6,037 nucleotides of DNA. Source: Coprococcus sp. (GTDB lineage: Bacteria; Bacillota; Clostridia; Lachnospirales; Lachnospiraceae). The translations under genes were made by a program, and so were the position numbers. Location of the stretch: assembly GCA_016297325.1 (NCBI GenBank), contig JAEDGW010000134.1, positions 1 to 6,037 of the forward strand, given 5' to 3'. This document shows positions 1-5,343 of this stretch, in pieces; within the stretch, counting starts at the first letter, position 1, and each line of letters starts with the position of its first letter. Under the pieces are notes generated by a model. The model made no database searches, was not told the DNA's origin, and saw nothing but the letters and a program-made list of their open reading frames with translations.

Positions 1-5
1 GTCCC

Positions 6-71
6 CCTTATGATATATATGGAGCAGGCGCATTTTAAGGCACTTCGTGCGGCGCCCGCATTATCATAAGG
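6..71. repeat. Imperfect palindromic intergenic element
   Basis: The outer arms ccttatgata (6-15) and tatcataagg (62-71) are perfect reverse complements. Inside them, gcaggcgc (24-31) pairs with gcgcccgc (52-59) at 7 of 8 positions, and gcac (40-43) pairs with gtgc (47-50) around a 3-base loop. Three nested stems give a hairpin or cruciform about 66 bp long. No open reading frame fits here. It looks like a dispersed REP-like intergenic repeat, but copy number elsewhere cannot be seen from this window. Confidence 0.55.
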
Positions 72-104
72 AATCTCCCGCTTACGCGGGTCCCCCTTAT
101 GATA
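62..104. repeat. Second palindrome sharing an arm with the first
   Basis: The arm tatcataagg (62-71) also pairs with ccttatgata (95-104), and an inner stem cccgc (77-81) pairs with gcggg (86-90) around ttac. The same central arm can therefore fold left (6-71) or right (62-104), giving two mutually exclusive hairpins. An 18-bp direct repeat, gtcccccttatgatatat, occurs at 1-18 and 90-107, so a further repeat unit may begin beyond the left edge. Confidence 0.55.
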
Positions 105-228
105 TATTATATTTCATTTTAGATTTTTTTTGAACTTCTTACTTACAATTTATATTTTGCCCTGAAAGACACATTTTCTACACAACTTTTCCAAATTTAG
201 AACACAATTTATCAGTATATTATTACTT

Positions 229-260
229 GTAAACAGCGAGAGCGTAAGCGAGTTGTTTAC
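229..260. repeat. Inverted repeat gtaaaca/tgtttac with GC-rich loop
   Basis: The 7-bp arms gtaaaca (229-235) and tgtttac (254-260) flank a loop containing two gcgag direct repeats and gcgtaagcg (242-250). That 9-mer is the reverse complement of cgcttacgc at 79-87 in the left palindrome. The short GC-rich core in otherwise AT-rich sequence suggests a related intergenic repeat. No protein is encoded here. Confidence 0.45.
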
Positions 261-278
261 ATCCCCTTTTTCATAAAC

Positions 279-319
279 GACTGCAACACCCTCCCCTCAT
301 AACATAACAAGTTGCAGTC
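279..319. repeat. 9-bp inverted repeat with 23-base loop
   Basis: gactgcaac (279-287) and gttgcagtc (311-319) are perfect reverse complements, separated by a C- and A-rich 23-base loop. No T-run follows, so it is not a classical terminator. It may be a stem of the same intergenic repeat cluster or an end of an old insertion; nothing in the sequence decides between these. Confidence 0.4.
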
Positions 320-337
320 ACTCCCTTTTAATACAAA

Positions 338-381
338 AAGAAGAGGTTGCCAGAGATGGCAGCCTTTTCTTATGTTTTTTT
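338..381 (+). terminator. Rho-independent terminator upstream of the nuclease remnant
   Basis: The stem 338-351 pairs with 358-371 over 14 bp, including two G-U pairs. The core is ggttgcc/ggcagcc around the loop agagat, followed by a T-rich tract (365-381, ttttcttatg then a run of T). The A-rich left flank would also allow termination in the opposite direction. It ends only 17-27 bases before the first ATG of the nuclease remnant, so transcripts from the left should mostly stop before it. Confidence 0.7.
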
Positions 382-860
382 CAAAAGTCGTCATGCCATG
401 AGGTTCTTTTTTGACTGACGACGAATTATTATATGATCATCTAATTGATATGGGTCTTGATTCTTCGGGATTCTACTATTCTTTTATCATTGAAAACCCC
501 TACTACAAATGATAAAATTTACGAAAGAGAGGTACTTTTTGAACAAGAAAATTACACAATGGCATCCCGCCTTTTGTTCCGCACTCAGGCTTGAGCTGAG
601 TGAGAATAAAGACGATCTTATATACCATCCTGAGTATGGTATTAACACCAAACCAATCCAGATTGATCTCCTGGTGATTACCAAAACATCTTCTGTTGTT
701 ATTCACAATGAGATTGGTTCGATATTCAAAGGCTGAAAAATTGCTTAACACCGCAGCCGATCTATATCGAAAAGATGACAAAGAATTTGCAGAGTCCGTA
801 TTACAGGTCGCTATGAGTAAAAACAAGGAAATATTTGACATAGTAAAGGAGGAATCTAAA

Positions 861-1190
861 ATGTGTGAAGCTTTACGTGAATTAATGAAACCTGAAATTG
901 ATGCTGCCGTTGAGATCAAAGTAAAAGAAAAACTCGCTGAGGAACTTGCTAAAGAACTCTCCAAGATTGACAATGCCATCGCTGAGAAAGACAACGTTAT
1001 CGCCGAGAAGGATAATGCCATCGCTGAGAAGGATAATGCCATCGCTGAGAAGGATAATGCCATCGCTGAGAAGGATAATGCCATCGCTGAAAAGGATAAT
1101 GCCATCGCCGAGAAGGATAATGCCATCGCTGAAAAGGACAAAGAAATACAGATTTTAAAGGCTAAACTTGCTGCAGCAGGTATATGTTAA
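861..1190 (+). CDS. Possible internally initiated small repeat protein (Rpn C-terminal domain)
   Basis: Within the nuclease remnant, AGGAGG (847-852) lies 8 bases before the in-frame ATG at 861. This is the best ribosome binding site in the whole remnant. It would give a 109-residue protein that starts MCEALRELMKPEIDAA, continues with a Lys/Glu-rich segment (KVKEKLAEELAKEL), then eight D-N-(A/V)-I-A-E-K units at residues 37-92, and ends KAKLAAAGIC. It should be an almost wholly helical, charged, soluble protein with no signal peptide or membrane segment. In E. coli, Rpn genes encode a small C-terminal protein from an internal start that inhibits the full-length toxic nuclease; a similar arrangement here is inference. 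An alternative in-frame ATG at 813 has a poorer site. Codons KEES also encode the AGGAGG, so it could be chance. Confidence 0.45.
   Translation: MCEALRELMKPEIDAAVEIKVKEKLAEELAKELSKIDNAIAEKDNVIAEKDNAIAEKDNAIAEKDNAIAEKDNAIAEKDNAIAEKDNAIAEKDKEIQILKAKLAAAGIC
969..1136 (+). repeat. Eight tandem 21-bp repeats encoding D-N-A-I-A-E-K
   Basis: Eight in-frame 21-bp units run from 969 to 1136. Units 3 to 5 (1011-1073) are identical. Units 6 and 8 differ from them by gag to gaa, unit 7 by gct to gcc, and units 1 and 2 at several positions (unit 2 has Val for Ala). A degenerate ninth unit, DKEIQIL, follows at 1137-1157. Near identity suggests recent expansion by slippage or unequal crossing-over. Each unit is heptad-length but has only one strong hydrophobic residue (Ile), so a charged helix is more likely than a tight classical coiled coil. 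Confidence 0.9.
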
Positions 1191-1221
1191 AATAATATAA
1201 TATTTCATTCCAAAATATAAT

Positions 1222-1265
1222 AAGCCAGATGGTTATATGTTACATCTCACATAACCATCTGGCTT
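1222..1265. terminator. Bidirectional terminator between convergent genes
   Basis: aagccagatggttat (1222-1236) and ataaccatctggctt (1251-1265) form a perfect 15-bp stem with a 14-base loop. On the plus strand, ttttgttta follows. On the minus strand the hairpin is followed by an AT-rich tract (ttattatatttt). It lies 31 bases after the stop of the nuclease remnant and 35 bases beyond the stop of the ABC transporter, so it serves both. Confidence 0.85.
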
Positions 1266-1300
1266 TTGTTTATACTGCAAACAATCCTAATTCAATATAC

Positions 1301-3952
1301 TTACTCACTCCTGAGTGCTATAACCGGATCCTTCTTAGCCGCAAGTCGTGATGGGATAAGACCACCGATCAGAGTAAGGATTACGCTGATCACAACGAGC
1401 ACAACGCCGCCCTTCCAAGGAAGTGCCGACACTCCGGCAACATTTATGAAGCCTTCTATCACTTTGCTTATAGGGATATTGAGCAGTACCGTCACTCCTA
1501 TTCCTATAAGTCCTGAGAACAGACCAATGATAAATGTCTCCGCATTGAACACTCTTGATATATCCTTCTTGGAAGCACCAATACTTCTGAGAATACCTAT
1601 CTCCTTTGTTCTCTCGAGGACTGATATATATGTGATGATACCTATCATGATAGATGAAACTATAAGAGATATCGCCACAAATGCTATGAGAACATATGTT
1701 ATGGCATTTATGATCTTTGTGACAGACGAAAGCATTATTCCTATATAATCCGTATATGTGATCTCGTTATCAGGATAATCGGCATTATATTTGTCTATCA
1801 GCTTCGTGATCTCGTCCTTGTCCGCAAATTCTGCGCAGTACAGATTGATGGACGCAGGCTTTGCAAGCTCTGAATATCCAAGCTTTGTCATATTGTCCTC
1901 ATAGGTAGCTGTTGACTCCTGGAAAAATCCATACCCCTTGAGCATCTCAAAGAGCTGATCCTTGCTCATAGATGCCATCTGAGCCTGCATATCCTCTGTG
2001 ACCTGTCCTGAAGCCATGAGCTGCTGCATAACTGAATCCATATCTACGTCATCCGCAGTGAGCTCCTTTCCATCAGAAAATGGCATTCCAGTAAATATAT
2101 CTGTATCTGGACTATCAAGCTGTGCCTTTAATACGTCAGTCTTTTCATTCTCCTCAACAATATAGTTTGCAAGCTCTGATGTGTAACCTATATATCCAGG
2201 CTGTATAGTTGTTGCGTATGCTGAATCAGATGCTCTTATAACCGCTGAAACTTTAACTTCAAGTCCATTTGCAACCGCAGTTTTGAGGAAATCTGCATCT
2301 GTGCTCATATCTGTATATGTGCCATCTGCATTCTTCTTGTACAGATTACCCGGAAGCACCACCTTAAACTTGAGATTCAACAGATCATCATAACTAAATT
2401 CCATCTTGTCAAGCTCAGGAGCTTCGCCGCCACCGAGTATAGTGGAAACCATATCTCCAAGCTCAGACGAATCTCTTATTCCCAAAGTATACAGTGTAAA
2501 ATCACTGATCTCATTATTCTTATCTACGACAAGAACAACCTCATTCTTGTTCTCCGGCCAATGTCCGGCAAGCACATCATACTGCTGCTTTAAAAGGTCC
2601 TGATTGTCAAGCATCTGAGTCCACATGTCCATGGATGAACTTCCATAACTAAATGCTGACATGAAATCCGCCGTGGATTCCTGAGCCTCAGCCATTCCGC
2701 CAAATCCCATATCAGTCATAGTCGTGCTTGGATTAACCTGGGCAATTCCCCCATTTGCACTGTTTTCATTAAATACATAGAGAGGGGTATCATAAGTATA
2801 CGTAATGTCACTTGTGTACTTTGTAAATCCATTTGCATCATCTTCTATATAGTTCTTGAATGTCTCAAGATCGTTTTCTTTGACATCAGATACCATCGAC
2901 ACAAGCATATCACCCATGATATCGCCTGAGTATACCTTGTTTTCATCTTTATGATTATGAGAAGAGTCCTCCTCATTGTTTCCGACCATCTTGGACAACA
3001 ATTCGCTGTAATCCATAGCCTTCTTCGTGATCTGTATAGGATATGTGGCAAGTGTTTCCTCCTGCACATCATTTATATACTTCTGGAATCCCGACGACAG
3101 CGACAATATGAGTGCAATTCCTATGATTCCTATACTTCCCGCAAATGCCGTAAGGAATGTTCTTCCCTTCTTGGTCATAAGGTTGTTCAAGCTCAGAGAA
3201 AATGCGGTGAACAAACTCATGGATGTCTTCCTTGGCGCATAACTTCCGTCATCTTCCTTTGCCTCATCTTCATCTGAAAATGGGTTGGAATCGTCTATTA
3301 TATTTCCATCGAGGAGCTTCACTATTCTGGTTGAATACTGCTGTGCAAGTTCAGGGTTGTGTGTAACCATGATGACCAGCTTGTCCTTTGCTATCTCCTT
3401 GAGCAAATCCATGATCTGAACACTCGTCTCTGTGTCAAGCGCACCCGTCGGCTCGTCCGCCAGCAGTATATCCGGATCATTTATGAGTGCTCTGGCGATT
3501 GCAACTCTCTGCATCTGTCCACCGGACATCTGGTTAGGTTTCTTGTGTATCTGATTGCCAAGACCTACCTTTTCCAAAACCTCCTTTGCCCTCTTCCTTC
3601 TCTCTGCCTTTGACACACCCGACAAAGTGAGTGCAAGTTCTACATTTGAAAGCACTGACTGATGTGGTATGAGATTGTAGCTCTGGAACACAAATCCTAC
3701 TGAATTGTTTCTATATGAATCCCAGTCTCTTGACTTGAAATCCTTTGTCGATTTGCCATTGATGACCAGATCTCCACTGGTGTACTGATCCAATCCACCG
3801 ACTATGTTCAGAAGAGTTGTCTTTCCACAACCCGACTGTCCGAGAATGGACACGAACTCATTTCTTCTGAAGTTTACAGATACACCCTTGAGTGCCTGAA
3901 CAACTTCGTCGCCCGTGTGATAATCCTTCACGATATTCTTAAGCTGAAGCAT
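1301..3952 (-). CDS. ABC transporter, fused ATPase and FtsX/MacB-like permease
   Basis: The 883-residue protein starts at MLQLKNIVKDYHTGDEVV. I chose ATG 3952 because GGGAGG (3958-3963) lies 5 bases upstream; the upstream extension to 4027 has no such site. Residues 1-222 form an ATPase of the MacB/LolD type: Walker A GQSGCGKT (38-45), Q-loop Q90, signature SGGQ (143-146), Walker B ILLADEP (162-168) with E167, D-loop ALD (171-173), switch H198. An acidic linker (about 223-242) leads to one membrane helix (about 266-286), an extracellular domain of about 450 residues, and three C-terminal helices (about 750-778, 806-826, 848-868). The segment ERTKEIGILRSIGASKKD (780-797) and the ending are typical of FtsX-like permeases. 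It probably dimerises and works by mechanotransmission, extracting or exporting a substrate at the membrane. No membrane-fusion partner, sensor kinase or regulator gene lies within the window, and the substrate is unknown. Confidence 0.93.
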   Translation of the reverse strand: MLQLKNIVKDYHTGDEVVQALKGVSVNFRRNEFVSILGQSGCGKTTLLNIVGGLDQYTSGDLVINGKSTKDFKSRDWDSYRNNSVGFVFQSYNLIPHQSVLSNVELALTLSGVSKAERRKRAKEVLEKVGLGNQIHKKPNQMSGGQMQRVAIARALINDPDILLADEPTGALDTETSVQIMDLLKEIAKDKLVIMVTHNPELAQQYSTRIVKLLDGNIIDDSNPFSDEDEAKEDDGSYAPRKTSMSLFTAFSLSLNNLMTKKGRTFLTAFAGSIGIIGIALILSLSSGFQKYINDVQEETLATYPIQITKKAMDYSELLSKMVGNNEEDSSHNHKDENKVYSGDIMGDMLVSMVSDVKENDLETFKNYIEDDANGFTKYTSDITYTYDTPLYVFNENSANGGIAQVNPSTTMTDMGFGGMAEAQESTADFMSAFSYGSSSMDMWTQMLDNQDLLKQQYDVLAGHWPENKNEVVLVVDKNNEISDFTLYTLGIRDSSELGDMVSTILGGGEAPELDKMEFSYDDLLNLKFKVVLPGNLYKKNADGTYTDMSTDADFLKTAVANGLEVKVSAVIRASDSAYATTIQPGYIGYTSELANYIVEENEKTDVLKAQLDSPDTDIFTGMPFSDGKELTADDVDMDSVMQQLMASGQVTEDMQAQMASMSKDQLFEMLKGYGFFQESTATYEDNMTKLGYSELAKPASINLYCAEFADKDEITKLIDKYNADYPDNEITYTDYIGIMLSSVTKIINAITYVLIAFVAISLIVSSIMIGIITYISVLERTKEIGILRSIGASKKDISRVFNAETFIIGLFSGLIGIGVTVLLNIPISKVIEGFINVAGVSALPWKGGVVLVVISVILTLIGGLIPSRLAAKKDPVIALRSE

Positions 3953-4058
3953 TCTGTCCTCCCTTTTTAAGATTATATTGTGCAAAAGCATAGTAAGGCA
4001 CTTTGCGCCACGTCTGTGTGCATACACATAACGTATTATGTTCTATATGCATTACACT

Positions 4059-4086
4059 TTTATATATTTGTCAGTATTACTGGCAA
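4059..4086 (-). promoter_or_regulatory. Likely promoter of the ABC transporter
   Basis: On the minus strand, TTGCCA (4081-4086) and TATAAA (4059-4064) are separated by 16 bases. This suits a sigma-A promoter with a start near 4052 and a leader of about 100 bases before ATG 3952. The -35 box matches TTGACA at 5 of 6 positions. AT-rich DNA makes chance matches common, so the call is tentative. Confidence 0.45.
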
Positions 4087-4087
4087 A
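4067..4087. promoter_or_regulatory. Near-perfect palindrome, candidate operator
   Basis: tttgtcagt (4067-4075) and actggcaaa (4079-4087) are reverse complements at 8 of 9 positions around the centre att. The palindrome covers the -35 box and most of the spacer of the presumed transporter promoter. This is the size and position expected for a dimeric repressor such as a TetR- or MarR-type protein. No such regulator gene is in the window, so the binding protein is unknown. Confidence 0.4.
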
Positions 4088-4231
4088 TCATAGCATTTAT
4101 TTTTTTCTATTTCAATTAAGGCCGGCTATTCTTTATAAATGTTTTATTTTTTTCGTTTCTATCGATAAGTTTAGACTAACTTTGTGATGAACTTTTACCC
4201 AAAAATTCTTTTATTTTCTTATTATATGGGG

Positions 4232-4237
4232 TATAAT
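4232..4237 (+). promoter_or_regulatory. -10 box of the fba promoter
   Basis: A consensus TATAAT lies at 4232-4237, placing the transcription start near 4244 and leaving a leader of about 47 bases. The -35 region (around 4208-4214) is only T-rich, and no clear TTGACA is present. Several T-runs lie upstream (about 4098-4106, 4143-4156 and 4206-4220), which could bend DNA or aid polymerase binding. The predicted start lies just before the GTG at 4246, which argues against that GTG as a translation start. Confidence 0.6.
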
Positions 4238-4290
4238 CAGCGTAAGTGGGTACGTCGTATCCAAATATAATTTTACGGAGGATTTTACAA

Positions 4291-5160
4291 ATGTTAGTTT
4301 CAGCAACAGAAATGTTAAAGAAGGCTAAGGCTGGTCACTATGCAGTAGGTCAGTTCAACATCAACAACCTTGAGTGGACAAAGGCTGTTCTCCTCACAGC
4401 TCAGGAGCTTCAGTCACCTGTTATCCTTGGTGTTTCAGAGGGCGCTGGAAAGTATATGACAGGATTTGAGACAGTTGCAGCAATGGTTAAGGCTATGGAT
4501 GAGTCACTTGGAATCACAGTTCCTGTAGCTCTTCACCTTGATCACGGAACATACGAAGGATGCTACAAGTGTGTTAAGGCTGGATTTACTTCAATCATGT
4601 TCGATGGTTCACACTATCCATTCGAGGAGAACCTTGCTAAGTCAACAGAGCTCGTAAACGTAGCTCATCAGCTTGGCCTCTCAATCGAGTGTGAGGTTGG
4701 TTCTATCGGTGGTGAGGAAGACGGAGTTGTTGGTATGGGCGAGTGCGCTGATCCAGAGGAGTGCAAGACAATCGCTGATCTCGGCGTAGATATGCTTGCT
4801 GCCGGTATCGGTAACATCCATGGTAAGTACCCAGCTAACTGGCAGGGACTTAGCTTCGAGACACTTGATGCTATCCAGCAGAAGACAGGTGTTATGCCAT
4901 TAGTTCTTCACGGTGGTACAGGTATCCCTGCTGACATGATCAAGAAGGCTATCTCACTTGGCGTTTCAAAGATCAACGTAAACACAGAGTGCCAGTTATC
5001 ATTCGCAGATGCTACAAGAAAGTACATCGAGGCTGGTAAGGATCTCGAGGGCAAGGGATTTGATCCTAGAAAGCTTCTCGCTCCTGGTTTCGAAGCTATC
5101 AAGGCTACTGTTAAGGAGAAGATGGAACTCTTCGGATCAGTTGGTAAGGCTAACGACTAA
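4291..5160 (+). CDS. fba: Class II fructose-1,6-bisphosphate aldolase
   Basis: This 289-residue cytosolic enzyme splits fructose 1,6-bisphosphate into glyceraldehyde 3-phosphate and dihydroxyacetone phosphate in glycolysis, and runs in reverse in gluconeogenesis. ATG 4291 follows GGAGG (4277-4281) by 9 bases; a frame extension to GTG 4246 lacks a site and begins at the transcription start. The key motifs are present: HLDHG (82-86) with catalytic Asp84 and zinc ligand His85, FDGSH (104-108), ECEVGSIGGEEDG (133-145), GNIHGKYP (174-181) with His177, LHGGTGIP (206-213) with His207, and INVNTE (228-233) for substrate phosphate binding. The length matches Gram-positive short class II aldolases. Codon use is strongly restricted (for example Lys mostly aag), unlike the neighbouring genes, as expected for an abundant glycolytic protein. 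It appears to be transcribed alone. Confidence 0.97.
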   Translation: MLVSATEMLKKAKAGHYAVGQFNINNLEWTKAVLLTAQELQSPVILGVSEGAGKYMTGFETVAAMVKAMDESLGITVPVALHLDHGTYEGCYKCVKAGFTSIMFDGSHYPFEENLAKSTELVNVAHQLGLSIECEVGSIGGEEDGVVGMGECADPEECKTIADLGVDMLAAGIGNIHGKYPANWQGLSFETLDAIQQKTGVMPLVLHGGTGIPADMIKKAISLGVSKINVNTECQLSFADATRKYIEAGKDLEGKGFDPRKLLAPGFEAIKATVKEKMELFGSVGKAND

Positions 5161-5174
5161 TTAACAGTTTGTAA

Positions 5175-5206
5175 CGATATGATTTCTCGTGTCTGATCTC
5201 ATATCG
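5175..5206. other. Hairpin just after fba
   Basis: cgatatga (5175-5182) and tcatatcg (5199-5206) are perfect reverse complements with a 16-base loop. It starts 15 bases after the fba stop and lacks a T-run, so it is not a terminator by itself. It could protect the 3' end of an abundant fba message or be an incidental inverted repeat. Confidence 0.35.
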
Positions 5207-5216
5207 CCTAAGTAAA

Positions 5217-5262
5217 AAAGGCTGTGTCTCAGCGATCACATAATCACTCAGGCACAGCCTTT
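5217..5262. terminator. Bidirectional terminator between fba and the membrane-protein gene
   Basis: aaaggctgtg (5217-5226) pairs perfectly with cacagccttt (5253-5262), and three further pairs including one G-U extend the stem inward. T-rich sequence (ttatattata) follows on the plus strand. A-rich 5214-5219 gives a run of T after the hairpin on the minus strand. It lies 56 bases after the fba stop and 81 bases beyond the stop of the minus-strand gene, so it can end both transcripts. Confidence 0.85.
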
Positions 5263-5343
5263 ATATTATATTGCAATCAATATATCTGATCATTTTAATC
5301 ATCCAAAATCTAAATTCTGCCAATCATCTACATGATCTTTTCA

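Larger units (their letters stand above)
1..397. other. Gene-free intergenic stretch
   Basis: No reading frame with a ribosome binding site or recognisable protein is visible on either strand. The stretch is AT-rich with GC-rich islands formed by the palindromes listed separately, then a terminator. No promoter with good boxes at the right spacing was identified, and no tRNA or rRNA pattern was seen. Confidence 0.5.
398..1190 (+). pseudogene. Decayed Rpn-family PD-(D/E)XK nuclease/putative transposase
   Basis: Rpn-family nucleases (the recombination-promoting nuclease/putative transposase group) are common in Lachnospiraceae. Here the protein is split over frames. MRFF at 398 runs into a T-run (407-412) and a stop; the next frame then reads LTDDELLYDHLIDMGLD...IIENPYYK up to 509. 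After another +1 step comes NDKIYEREVLFEQENYTMAS (508-585). After a third comes LELSENKDDLIYHPEYGI...IQIDLLVI...NEIGSIFKG, ending at 736. The C-terminal part (KAEKLLNTAADLYRKDDKEF onward) continues in yet another frame to the stop at 1188-1190. The aspartate of IDLLV fits the nuclease motif. The segment that should follow IFKG, with the expected E-x-K (usually EYK), is absent, so nuclease activity should be lost. No Shine-Dalgarno precedes 398. The family assignment rests on remembered motifs and is fairly sure; the frame junctions are approximate. Confidence 0.8.

Noticed and set aside
969..1136. CRISPR array
   Set aside because: The 21-bp units are directly abutting, in frame and without spacers, so they are coding tandem repeats.
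503..1141. Minus-strand 212-codon frame with repeated SFSAMAL
   Set aside because: It is the antisense shadow of the 21-bp repeat array and the nuclease remnant. It has no ribosome binding site and no recognisable protein.
946..1158. Plus-strand frame with repeated RIMPSLR
   Set aside because: It is an out-of-frame reading of the same tandem repeats. The D-N-A-I-A-E-K frame continues the family C-terminal domain and is the real one.
1..1200. Complete insertion sequence with terminal inverted repeats around the nuclease remnant
   Set aside because: No matching ends or target-site duplication could be found around 398-1190. The inverted repeats to the left have no partners to the right.
1266..1748. 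Plus-strand 160-codon frame opposite the ABC transporter 3' end
   Set aside because: It is antisense to the membrane helices of the transporter, overlaps the terminator region, and has no start signals.
3953..4027. ATG at 4027 extending the ABC transporter by 25 residues
   Set aside because: The extension lacks a ribosome binding site and is not ATPase-like. GGGAGG lies just before ATG 3952, where the normal domain begins.
4246..4290. GTG start at 4246 extending fba by 15 residues
   Set aside because: It sits about 2 bases after the predicted transcription start, has no Shine-Dalgarno, and the added residues do not belong to the aldolase fold. ATG 4291 has GGAGG at good spacing.
4020..4290. 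Riboswitch or structured leader in the divergent intergenic region
   Set aside because: Apart from the short palindrome and promoter boxes, I saw no conserved riboswitch core or terminator-antiterminator pair.
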